Positions 12,901-22,380 of a DNA stretch of 64,000 nt are shown here, in pieces (positions within the stretch are counted from its first letter, which is position 1; every line of letters starts with the position of its first letter). The translations under genes and the position numbers were made by a program. The stretch is from Sipunculus nudus (lineage: Eukaryota; Annelida; Sipuncula; Golfingiida; Sipunculidae): the NCBI GenBank assembly GCA_026874595.1, contig CM049313.1, forward strand, positions 9,915,508-9,979,507. Reading direction: 5' to 3'. Under the pieces are notes generated by a model. That model saw only the letters and a program-made list of their open reading frames with translations. It had not been told where the DNA came from and did not search any database.

Positions 12901-15900
12901 ACTTTTATGGTCATGTCTTTAGAGAAAATTTGACTTCAGATTATTTGCAATAAGATGCTTATTCTTTAAATATTATGAGACATTATTTACCTCCTCAATA
13001 TCAGGCCTGTTTTCTAAAATGCTGATAGCCTTGGCAACAGTTTCTACAGTGGAGAGACAGGCGTCTGTAGGCTGTGTGCGTATCACATACTCACTGATGC
13101 TGGTGCTGCAGATTTTAACCTGAAAATATTATAACCAGGTAGAGCATCTAGGACTATTTTTAACATCCCAAAGTATAATCCATTTATAACAGATGGATTT
13201 TGTCTATCACACTAATTTTGCTACTTTCTTTCATAAGCCACATCTTTCACTTAATGATGCAGATTTTAACCAGAAAATGTAATGAAAGTTGTACAGATTA
13301 CAGCATCCAGATTTCAATATATATGAATTATCTGTAAAAATACTTTGTTTACATCAGATGTTATTAAGCCTGCCACCCACTAGTGATTTTGTTGTGATGT
13401 GATACAACTGAAATGGCAAGGGATCTGCGACTGGCCATGGATTATAGTGGCAGGTGAATTGCGAGTTAGCAGGCCTTGCAACGTGACTTGCGACTGCCAG
13501 TCGCAGACAATCGCAAGGTTTCTGACAATTGTCAGAAACCTTGTGATTCCCATGTGTTTCCTTGCAACAGAGCTTGTAGGTGTAATATGTGGCATCGCCC
13601 AAAGTAAGCTACGTTTGGTCCCCTGAAAAGGAATATGAATTGATGTCAATGTAGATTTAAACACTGTGTCTGTACAACCAGACTTCGCCTGAATACCCCT
13701 GAGCATGCCTTTGCTGCAATAACCCAAAAATATCAGCTTACAACACTCAATTATTTGTTTCTTGCCTAGCCTATAACCAAACTAAATATGACCCATGGAT
13801 TCAATCTAGTAAATCATTTATATATCCATCACCAGATTAAGGTAGATAATCAATATTAATGGTTCTCCCTGACAGCTAGGCCAGAAGTATTCATATCAAC
13901 AAGATTTTCATGTATAGATGGGAGATACCTGTTTGATGTTGTGGAGCCAGGTGTTGTGTCTGTAGATACCCTTTGCCTGGGGCCATGTGCCATCAATCAC
14001 CAAAAGGTTATTCCCTGTGACCTTGGAATTGACCTTGACATTGGTTGACCTTGACTCCACAATGTCCACAGCTTCTGAGCCAGGATACAAAAGGAGTGTG
14101 TTGGGGTCCTCCGCTAACTCTTTCAGCTCTGGATACCTAGAGCAAGGAATTTTTTCACAAAGACAAATGGGTCATGTGTCCCATCAAAAGTTCTTACTAC
14201 ATGCCCTATTATATAAAATATTTTGATTCTGCAAAATATAAATGCACACAATTTAATTACTAAGCCAAGTGTACTTGTTGTAGGAACATATTTGCAAGTG
14301 TGTACAAATACTCTTTGAGCAATTAAACAGGTGTAAAAATACTTCTCAATGCCCTCAAAACAAGATGCAAAATTGGATTACCTGAAAGTTATTTATCATC
14401 ATGTGTCACCAGTGCTGGCAAAATGACTTTGCAGGAAGAAGGCTGATAGGCCTATTTAGTGTGTTTTGCTTAGAAGGAAGGAGCCTGACTTGATAGCCTA
14501 TCTAGTGTGTTTTACAGGTATCCTACTATAAATTGCAGGTTTGGGTATGGTCACAAAAAAGCATGATTCCACACTAAAATCAGTAAATACATTTCCCGTT
14601 GCCACCAAACTCTCTTTGCAAATACATTCCCACCTGGACCTTGTCCTCAAGAGTACTTTCTAGTTGCATCCCCTTACCCTGACTGGTAAATCCTTAAGTT
14701 TGTTCCACAGAGCTGCTATTAGGGCAACTATTTGCCATAAACTAAACCCCTGAATCACAAGCCAGAAGACGGAAAACAACCAGATTATGACAGAAATCAT
14801 GTATGGACATGACCTGTATACGTAAGGCTGCCTATGTTAAAACCAAACATGTCTTATGAAAGCATGCAAATTTGCAGAACTATTTGCCAATGTCAGCTCA
14901 GAGGTAGAGTATGCAACTCCAAATCAATGACGACTTGGATTTTCTGATCTCCCCCCCCCCCCCCCAATCTCACTGAATTACATAAATATCATAAATATCT
15001 ATCCATACACTTTAGATTTACCTATGCAGAGCAAATCTCTTGCCCTTCAAAATCTTGCACCTGCCTTTAGGGAGACCATGCAGTATCATAGGTGCAGTTT
15101 TCAATCTTCTGGTTTCCTGAAAATAAATATTTAAATCTAGAGAAAAATTCTTTATAAAGTCAACAAAGGATATTTACCTGATGTTGTATTGGTGATCAGA
15201 GTTGGGTCTAAATACTTTTAAAATAATAAATTACAAACACAAGTGCTTAAAAGTAATTGATTACAATTATTCATGTGTTTTCAGAAAAATAATTGATCAT
15301 AATAATAATTACTTGACGTCAGGTGCAATACATGGGAGGTAAATTTGAAAAAGTAAGCAGAAAAAACTTCTTTATTTTAACATTACAAAGAGAAACCTTA
15401 TTTTTAACATATCCAAAACACAACATTATCATATAAATATTACCTGAATGCTTTCTTCAATTACAGGAAAAACTTATTATTTTCTAAATGCGTGAATTAT
15501 AACAGGTAATAGTAAAACATGGATAAACCAGAAATCTGCATTCTATGGAATGCAAGCCTCCACCATGTGGGGAGTCTCTATTGTGGTATGCTCCTAAAAC
15601 CATGTTTGTATTCACTCATAAGGCCATATTCTCAGGTTCATTTATGCACAAGTGACTCTAAATTTATTAATACCTTCCATGGAATCTCAGGAAGTTTTCA
15701 GGGCATTTTCGGGATGATTGCCCGAGTTAATTTATGAACAAACAAACATACAAACAGGGATGTGCACATACCCTCCTGGTGGAGGCATTTAGTATATTGC
15801 AGGAAAATCATCTAAAACTGAAAATGACCACACATTTCGCTTGCAATTTAAGCCCATACCTTACCCTACTTTTCTATGTTCTTTGGGACTAATATTTCTG

Positions 15901-16223
15901 TGTGTGTACTCTATATAGTGGTGTACCTCATATGGGTGTTGTAGTATATACACAGTGGTGGAGACCTCTAGTGCTGGACGCAAGTACTGACACCAGCATG
16001 TTATGGCAGGCCTCCTACAACATATACAAAATATCTCAACAATATTGTTTGCCTTGTAAAAGCAAAGGTCTTGCTGATTAAAACAAGTTATCTACTGATG
16101 TGATCTACAGCAATCTACAGCTAATCCAATGAAATGGACAAGTGACCTATGGGTCACAAGCTCAGTAAATGACAACACCATCTGCATGTGACTAGGAATC
16201 TGCAAGAAATCAATAGCATGCAA

Positions 16224-16262
<39 letters not shown>

Positions 16263-16288
16263 CACAAATAAATTATAATATATATTTT

Positions 16289-16331
<43 letters not shown>

Positions 16332-17326
16332 CACCGGTTTATAAAATGCCAGTTACGGGATAAACTGGATATCTTTTTCGTCACCAGCAGCGCTCACATA
16401 TATTCCCGAACGAGTGTTAAATAATAATTAACATTGGAGTTGTTGTACATCATCTATTATCGCCCATCGCCGGTTCTCAGGTGTCAAACGATCTTCTCTC
16501 CTGCAATATTCTAATTTTTCATATTTTACATATAATAATTCACACACTGAGAAAAATAATTATTTTTTCCTGTACGAATTCAAGTAGACATTAAGGTAAA
16601 TATATATATACAAATAAAATCTCAATATATATATGAATATATATGCAAATTATATACAATTAACAAATATGGTAGATGACTGTTATATAGTGTGCCCCTA
16701 CTGCTATGCCTTAATTTCAATGTTCAATATTTTAAAAGGCAAGATAGCTTTCATCCTGTGCCATATTAAAGGAAAACAATATACAACACCTACTGCTAGC
16801 ATTCTGTTTGTGCATATGCAGTATGTATGCATACATATGTACATATGCATTTGCAGCTAGAAAGCAGACACCCATTATTTCATTAACACCAGTAAACTGG
16901 GGATATCAGAAATGGCTGCAATAGTACAGCAGTCATCAGCCAGAAGAATACTCTATCACAATTGTGGCTGAATTCTCCCATCTGGTACCATGATGACTAT
17001 GCATTTTAAATTGTTACAGTAAGCGATTGAAACTTGCTGCATACAAATATGCATACATATTAATGATATGACTCCAAGAAATGTATCAGGTTTCTTGCTG
17101 CATACACAATACTCATATGGATTGCATACATATTGCATATGCATATATGTAATGAAACCTTGTTGCATGGTGGATGATGGTTACATGGACGAAACTGGCT
17201 TTTAATTTTAAGGCAAAATTTTATTAGCTAATCATTTTTCATGTTTATATACCTGCATGTAGAACAGATAGGCCTCTTCTTTGGAGGATCCACAGGTAGT
17301 GATCCCAAATCCTCCACAACCTCCAT
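9819..17326 (-). CDS. DTWD2: DTWD2-like tRNA-uridine aminocarboxypropyltransferase, six exons
   Basis: Reading minus-strand exons 17326-17253, 16014-15927, 15116-15022, 14136-13929, 13119-12991 and 9953-9819 gives one open frame of 242 codons plus TAA; every junction is GT-AG and every phase agrees. The protein has an N-terminal C-x2-C (residues 21 and 24) and C-x-C (31 and 33), the block TTVYILQHPYE (44-54), the family-defining DGTW motif (134-137) followed by PQAKG, and the YVIRTQPTDACLSTVE block (166-181). The C-terminus QIQHG and GLYDKP is typical of DTWD2. Members transfer the 3-amino-3-carboxypropyl group from S-adenosylmethionine to uridine in the D-loop of tRNA (acp3U). The start ATG is the first in exon 1; an upstream non-coding exon is likely. 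Human DTWD2 is somewhat longer at the N-terminus. No key motif is missing and the gene looks intact. Confidence 0.9.
10745..10860 (+). repeat. TCCG-rich dispersed-repeat head
   Basis: AGCTCAGCTGACTATAAGTC and a partly mirrored ATCTGAGCTATAG lead into a run of GTCCGTCC units (about 10796-10846). This layout resembles repeat families that I associate with mollusc genomes (recall, not a search). The 3' limit of the element is not clear. Confidence 0.5.
11628..11650 (+). repeat. C homopolymer tract (23 nt)
   Basis: Uninterrupted C run in DTWD2 intron 5. Confidence 0.85.
12354..12500 (+). pseudogene. Possible LINE endonuclease remnant
   Basis: The frame reads QQLIEKPTNDHGNSTDHLF and then SGHKIFFATI. 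This resembles the end of LINE endonuclease domains (Q-L-I-x-x-P-T, D-H-x-x-T-N, S-D-H). Short and diverged; the call is tentative. Confidence 0.35.
12991..13119 (-). CDS. DTWD2: DTWD2 exon 5
   Basis: A 129-nt exon (43 codons), acceptor TTTTCAG, donor GTAAAT. It encodes ISEYVIRTQPTDACLSTVE, the second conserved block of the family. Confidence 0.95.
13509..13548. repeat. 40-bp near-perfect palindrome in DTWD2 intron 4
   Basis: The arms meet at GACAATTGTC. The inner 30 bp (13514-13543) are a perfect palindrome and the outer 5 bp on each side have one mismatch. It lies in a GC-richer patch with other TGCGACTG repeats at 13425-13505, and so is probably part of a small DNA transposon. Confidence 0.7.
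13929..14136 (-). CDS. DTWD2: DTWD2 exon 4, DTW motif
   Basis: A 208-nt exon, acceptor CTCTAG, donor GTATCT. It encodes YPELKELAEDPNTLLLYPG and the catalytic-core block LLVIDGTWPQAKG, the motif that names the DTW family. Confidence 0.95.
14951..14965 (+). repeat. C homopolymer tract
   Basis: A run of 15 C after GATCT. One of several such runs in the window. Confidence 0.8.
15022..15116 (-). CDS. DTWD2: DTWD2 exon 3
   Basis: A 95-nt exon, acceptor TTTTCAG, donor GTAAAT. It encodes ETRRLKTAPMILHGLPKG and on to RFALH, and ends in AG of a split Arg codon. Confidence 0.9.
15927..16014 (-). CDS. DTWD2: DTWD2 exon 2
   Basis: An 88-nt exon with acceptor TTGTAG and donor GTACAC. It completes the split Arg, then encodes RPAITCWCQYL with the second Cys pair, and the STTVYILQHPYE block. 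It is too short to stand out as an ORF and was found by searching for the missing segment between exons 1 and 3. Confidence 0.85.
16228..16332. repeat. (TA)n microsatellite
   Basis: Two blocks of alternating TA with short interruptions, in DTWD2 intron 1. The apparent ORF across it is an artefact of the repeat. Confidence 0.9.
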
Positions 17327-17342
17327 CTGTTGGTCTGTTTCT
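17253..17342 (-). CDS. DTWD2: DTWD2 exon 1 (coding from 17326)
   Basis: Minus-strand acceptor TGTAG precedes 17342 and donor GTATAT follows 17253. The ATG is at 17326-17324. It encodes MEVVEDLGSLPVDPPKKRP then C-x2-C and splits an Arg codon (AG|G). The frame stays open upstream to the acceptor, so a start in an earlier exon cannot be excluded. Confidence 0.8.
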
Positions 17343-18886
17343 CTACATCAAAACAAAAATATACACAGTATACATGTCCCATTCAAACCATTGGAGCATA
17401 AAGCTTTTGTACCTATATTGCTAAACTTTCCGGATTAGACAAGATATATTACAAGACTCTTGCAGAAACCCTATGCAGAGGGGACACTAAGCTATGCTGG
17501 ACCAAGGGGAAGCCAAGCTAAGCTAAGCTGCCTGGAGTGTGGAGTGATTATATAACACAGGTGAGGGCTCTATCAGCCACTACACACCACTGTTAAAAAT
17601 TAAATTGGGCTGGCCTGATGTAAACAATACTTGACATGGTGTCTAAAAACTTGAATTAAAGCTGCTCATCTCAATCAATTCCTTTGAAATTTCTGATTTT
17701 AAAAGATTAAATCCTTATGTATACATGCTGTGAAAATTAAATCGTGCGTATAGGGAAAAACAGGCCGAGCCCAAAGTTGGACAAAATTTGTTCATTTTTT
17801 TTTTTATTTTTCGATGATTTTTTATTTATGCTAATACTTTAAAAAATTTGCAAAATTCAGATCTAATTTTGGGTAAACAAAATTGAATCCTGATTAAATA
17901 AAGTTATATCCCTGAAAAAAAGTCTCAAACATCAGCAATGCTCATGTTACGTGAGTAAATATATTTCCTGATTTTTTACAGTGTATTTTGGACGGACAAG
18001 GGTTTTGGGACGGACTATAAATTGGTCGGAATAATCACCAAATGACACCCATTGACCCACCCCTGCAAAAAGTCACCAAATGACACCCGTTGACCCCCCC
18101 CCCCCCCCCCCCCCCGCAAAAATCCTTGATCTGTGCCTGAATTACTGTACGCTCCCGAGGCAGCGGAAATCTTGCGCTTCTAAAGAAGCAACTGATTTTC
18201 ACACTGCCAGCTTTGACCGTTTATGATATATTTAGACACCAGATGGTGGTTCGTTGTCTGCTGAAATAAATGTGCGTATGATACGACAAGGAGCCAACCA
18301 GATGCCAATAAACAAACACTCAACAGGCATCCTGGCTCTGCCCATAGCTGCGCTTCAAGCGCTGCTTGATGAGAGTTTACGGTTGAATTTAAATTGCTCC
18401 CTCTGCGTTCTCGCATCATCAACCGATTTGATGACATTATGACTGTGTTAGCGTAGCCATGTATCTGTTGTCTGAAGAACTGAAACCAGACAGGGAGGTG
18501 TGCAAGCAGCCTTTGTTGTTACGTTTCGTTTGAATTACAGCTCACCGGGTGAGCATCCTATGTGCCCAAGGCCCTAAGCAAACCATGTCTGGGGCAATTC
18601 TCTCTGAGCCTGAGGCCTGTTCAGACAGTTACCGGGGCGATGAGCTGTCACTCAAAACAAAATGAACATGATTGGCTCTGTGCATTCCTCGCTTGGCTGT
18701 GTCTTCCAGCACAAGGTCTCATCTGATTGGACAAAAATACAGTGCTCCCCTCTGGTGAAGCAATTCAGGATACGAGGTCATAACAAACAGCCCTTACGAT
18801 ATAGGTAGTAGGCCTATAGTTAAAGCGCTGTGTAAAGAGCATAGAATTACTTATAAACAGCCAATTTTAATACAACTGTAGGAGCG
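17343..18886. other. DTWD2 upstream tract
   Basis: No coding exon is supported. It contains a 22-nt C run at 18094-18115 and, at 18.2-18.8 kb, a patch of higher GC that could hold a DTWD2 promoter. This cannot be decided from sequence alone. Confidence 0.35.
18094..18115 (+). repeat. C homopolymer tract (22 nt)
   Basis: Uninterrupted C run following GTTGA. A similar phrase, ACCAAATGACACC, precedes it twice (near 18038 and 18073). Confidence 0.85.
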
Positions 18887-19607
18887 ACTATAGAATCCGT
18901 CCTACCGGTTTAGGGACAAAAAGTACCCTACCTCTCTCCACCTACCATTTCCCCCTCAAGCATTTCTCACACATATTTTCAGTCTCTCTACCTGTCTGTA
19001 AGTCTTCTATTTATTGGTAACACATGATACAACTGTAAACTGGCCTGGCACTACCTGGGTTTGAACCTGCAATCTCATGATTTCTGACACAGCACTATCT
19101 GAACTAACTTGCTGAAATACCAAACTGTGGTTTCCTGATAATTATAACTCTGTTTTACAGTAGTGTACCTGACGGTCAATTGTGAAATTAATGTTTTTGC
19201 CTATAAATAGTTTTAATTTCAAATTGGGGGCCGCGCCCCCAAACCCCCGCTCTGGTTAGTAACCCAGGTTTAATTAATCAACATATATATTTATTTTAAA
19301 TTGGCGGCCGTGCCCCCGAATCCCCGCTTAGCCTAAAATAATAAGCATGATATTTAAGGAGAGCGCGGAAAATCTGAGAATCAATATTTTATGAAACACC
19401 TCAAAAATGGAGGACATGCTGTGAAATGTGTTAGAATGAGACAGTGTTAAAGATGGAAATATGGATATACCAGGAAAAAAAAACAAGTTCTTAAGAGATA
19501 GGAGTGATACAAGCATATCTTATAGGATTTGTACATGCATGTTTTGTCACAACTGAGGTGCCCTGTGAATCATGGTTGGATAGGCACGGTAGGACGGATT
19601 CTATAGT
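18887..19607. mobile_element. 721-bp TIR element with embedded tRNA-like segment
   Basis: Perfect 21-bp inverted termini lie at 18887-18907 and 19587-19607, starting ACTATAGAATCCGTCC. No transposase frame fits inside, so this is a non-autonomous DNA transposon. It contains a minus-strand tRNA-like stretch (19040-19115) and two copies of a GGGGGCCGCGCCCCC-type hairpin unit (about 19226 and 19302). No clear target-site duplication was found. Confidence 0.75.
19040..19115 (-). repeat. tRNA-like (SINE-head) segment
   Basis: On the minus strand TTAGTTCAGATAGTGC resembles a polymerase III A box, and GGTTCAAACCC about 30 nt further on resembles a B box. Spacing and order are as in a tRNA or a tRNA-derived SINE. 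It does not fold as a full cloverleaf by eye, so a SINE head is likelier than a tRNA gene. Confidence 0.45.
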
Positions 19608-19972
19608 TTGGCCCAACTGTAAATAGATATATCACAATACCTATCATGTCATGACTCATATGTCACCATTGTATTTATAGTTATACTTGTATTGAACCTG
19701 GACCTGGACAGTTTAACCTGTAAAATATAATTTTGTAGAGTAAATATCAATCAATGTGTCACATGAATGACACAGAACTTTGCGTGCGAGGAAAACAGAG
19801 TGACCTACTGATCTATATCAGGCCAAACATACTGTGTGCCCAGAAATGACACAGGACGTGATGCTGCCTCCGGCTGATTTGTCTCACAGCTCAGTGTTTC
19901 ATGGTGATCTCGTGAACTGGAGAAAAGCACTTCCGGGCACCCGGATAATATTGTCGCCAGCCGATCCAAAGG

Positions 19973-20165
19973 GATAGCTGACGTAGATGTCAAAAAGAGA
20001 TAGGTGACGTAGATGTCAAAAAGGGATAGCTGACGTAGATGTCATCTGTTGGCTGTTGGAATGAGCTCCCCACATTATCGGTATGTCGGGATAAGGTGAT
20101 TCGCGTATCGTGATACAGTTGTCAAATATCGGTATTTCGTTAAAGTGTCTATTTTAAAAACTTTT
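19973..20165 (+). repeat. TGACGTAG tandem plus TATCGGTAT repeat, copy A
   Basis: Three tandem units of about 26 bp carry TGACGTAGATGTCA, then a unique 130-bp block with several TATCG and CGATA-type motifs (ATTATCGGTATGTCG, CGTATCGTGATAC, AATATCGGTATTTCG). The segment from about 20003 to 20165 is nearly identical to 26990-27153. The termini are of a style seen in non-autonomous DNA transposons. Confidence 0.7.
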
Positions 20166-20270
20166 TTATATATATATAAATATATACAAATATATGATGA
20201 ATATTTGTGAAAAAGACAAAAAAAACTGGAATGGACGTCATTGGTTGTTCGACGTCATGTGAACGTGGAA

Positions 20271-20291
20271 TTTCGCCGCCATCTTGGAACA
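20271..20291 (-). promoter_or_regulatory. YY1-like site
   Basis: On the minus strand CCAAGATGGCGGCGAAA matches the YY1 consensus often found at animal promoters. A second one, CCAAGATGGCGCC, is on the plus strand at about 26922. Whether either drives DTWD2 is unknown. Confidence 0.35.
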
Positions 20292-20404
20292 ATGCACATG
20301 CCGAGCCATCGTTCCGCCAGAGGTCGTTCCTGATCAAAATAAACAAATGTGCACGTGTGTCCGAGACCAGGGGTTGTGAGGTGACAGCAGATGTAGTTCG
20401 CTAG

Positions 20405-20575
20405 TGGAGAATGGAGGACCATGGTTACGGCAAACGGAGTGTAGCATCGAAACATGAGAAACACAGCGTTTTGCTGTAAATTGCACGCAAACTGCTTATG
20501 GCAGGAGTCTCGGCATCACCTCACACGTTCTACGGATTCGCAAAAAATCAGGCTGAAAGGGGTATTTTTAAATGA
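20405..20575 (+). pseudogene. THAP-domain-like relic
   Basis: Two overlapping frames read AVNCTQTAYGRSLGI and then HTFYGFAKNQAERGI. Together they resemble the first Cys pair and the FHRFPKNPxxR block of a THAP DNA-binding domain, split by one frameshift. A THAP9/P-element C-terminal domain follows 1.6 kb downstream on the same strand, which supports the call. The individual match is weak. Confidence 0.35.
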
Positions 20576-20579
20576 AGGA

Positions 20580-22125
20580 AATACGATCACCGGCTTAAAG
20601 TTATTCAATTTTATTTACTCATAGGGTAGTGCTAATTGGGACCCATTGTTTCAGGAAAATCCTTGACCACTGGCCAGTATACTGACAGGCTTGGCAGGCT
20701 GCCAGTCAATAAGGGGATGTGTCCCTAGTTGTCATTGAGCAGTGGTTATTCACCACCATTAGGACTCACAGACACAACTGTCATCTCATCTCACTTATAC
20801 AAACTTGCACTCTTACATCTGCACTTCTATGATGAATATTTGTGAAAAAGACAAATAATATCTAAAATTAAATTTATTTACAAAATACACAAATCACAAT
20901 ATGAAAAAAAGATTAAAATTATACTTTATAAACTGAAGTGAAGTCTCCATGTTGTCGAAAGAAATATACTATATAAATAAATATTCTCAATATTATAAAG
21001 TCACCTTTCAAAATATAAATTAACAACTATTTAAATTAAATTAAGAAATTAAATGACAATTTTATAATTCCAGATTTTACTTTAATATTTTTTGTTGCCA
21101 GAAATATACTTCCTGTCATAAGTAAATGTAAATGATGTTATAAGTGAACTTATCACTACTCCGGTATTAACACCACAGATGTAAATGCAATAAAAATCGA
21201 AAAACTAATTTATAAAAATAAAAAAAGAAATATTGCCCTGAATGCTTCATTTAGAACCACAGTCAATCATCAGTTGCTTGTGAAATAATGTATACATATA
21301 CAATGAGTACAACGACAGAGAAACCAGCATATAACAGCAAAATACAGATATATTTATATAAATATTAACCAAAAAAGGCAAAATAGTGTATGCAAAATGT
21401 ACAAATATATTATCACATTGTTAATTGAATATATATCTCAAAATGCAAAACATCACATAATTTTTATTTAAATATATGAAATTATATATCAAAATGGCAC
21501 AAAAATATTACATGTTACTTTAACTTCAGGTGAATGTAAATCAATATTAAAAAAAACATTTCTCAGTAAACAAAACCAAAAAAATCCCTGCTTGCACAAT
21601 ATTTTTTTTGTCTGAAAGTTTGGCAAAAAGAAATATATATTATGGGAAGAGCTTTTGCCAGATTGCCATAAAAAAAATTAAAAAAAAACTGAGAACTTGA
21701 AGGTATGCAAAATGGAATAAATTTTGTACTGATCAAATACGAGATCATATATAGCCGATATAGAATATTGTTAAATTAAGGCAAATTTAGAAATATAAAA
21801 GGTTTTTTTTTTGTTAATAAAGTACACATATATTAATTTCTATTTCCAATGACATGAGTAATTGAGAATGATGAGTATTTCTCTGGGTGTGAATTCCTGA
21901 GGATTTCTACCTTGGAATTTCCGGCCAACCGCTGACTGAACATAAAGAATTCACATTGGTTATAACTGACTTGTTTGACAGGACCACCTCAAGCCAGTCC
22001 CATAAGGGGGCCCATTTTAGAGAGGGTAGGCCAAGTCTGGGGATACCATATATCTCCAATGCCAAAAACTTCAAGTTCATCAAGCCTCAGAAGGTTATCC
22101 CTAAATTATATTTTATACCTCACAG
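20580..22125. other. AT-rich stretch between the THAP-like relic and the P-element C-terminal exon
   Basis: No coding exon was recognised. The RNase H-like core of a THAP9-type transposase would be expected here and is not visible, so the element is deleted or decayed in its middle. Confidence 0.4.
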
Positions 22126-22380
22126 GTGGATGTTATAGAAACTCCAGCTGTACAGCCACACATGACTCCTCATCAGTCAACAGTGCTGAACAACATACTT
22201 GTGTACATCAGTGGATTGGTCGTCAAGGCCTTGATGAAGACTGGCTGTGACCCGTGTAGAGCTTCACTTGTCTCATCTCAGCCAGGAACAAAATATGAAC
22301 ATGCATTCATTTTCCTCAAGTTGAAAAGCAATGGTGGCCTGTTTTTTCCCTCATCATATTTTTGGGACAGTAAACAGTGA
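22126..22380 (+). pseudogene. P-element/THAP9-like transposase C-terminal exon
   Basis: An acceptor CCTCACAG precedes an 84-codon frame ending in TGA at 22378-22380. NILVYISGLVVKALMKTGC, a second Cys three residues on, and FIFLKLKSNGGLFFPSS match the C-terminal region of THAP9/P-element transposases (a YIAGY-type helix, C-x2-C, then a GGL-x-x-PS block). The catalytic core is not found upstream. It could be an exon of a domesticated gene, but the surrounding relics favour a dead element. Confidence 0.55.

Larger units (their letters stand above)
9954..12990 (-). other. DTWD2 intron 5
   Basis: A 3-kb AT-rich intron. It holds the TCCG-rich repeat at 10.75 kb, a 23-nt C run at 11628-11650 and a possible LINE endonuclease remnant near 12.36 kb. 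Confidence 0.7.

Noticed and set aside
13354-13727. Overlapping minus-strand ORFs of 82 and 115 codons
   Set aside because: They lie across the palindromic repeat patch in DTWD2 intron 4; no family, and the frame is kept open by repeat composition.
19040-19115. A functional tRNA gene
   Set aside because: Only A-box-like and B-box-like motifs are seen; a full cloverleaf with acceptor pairing was not found by eye.
19805-19993. 62-codon minus-strand frame upstream of DTWD2 whose possible donor phase would match exon 1
   Set aside because: It contains no ATG and begins with TTG inside the TGACGTAG repeat. The phase match has a one-in-three chance of being accidental.
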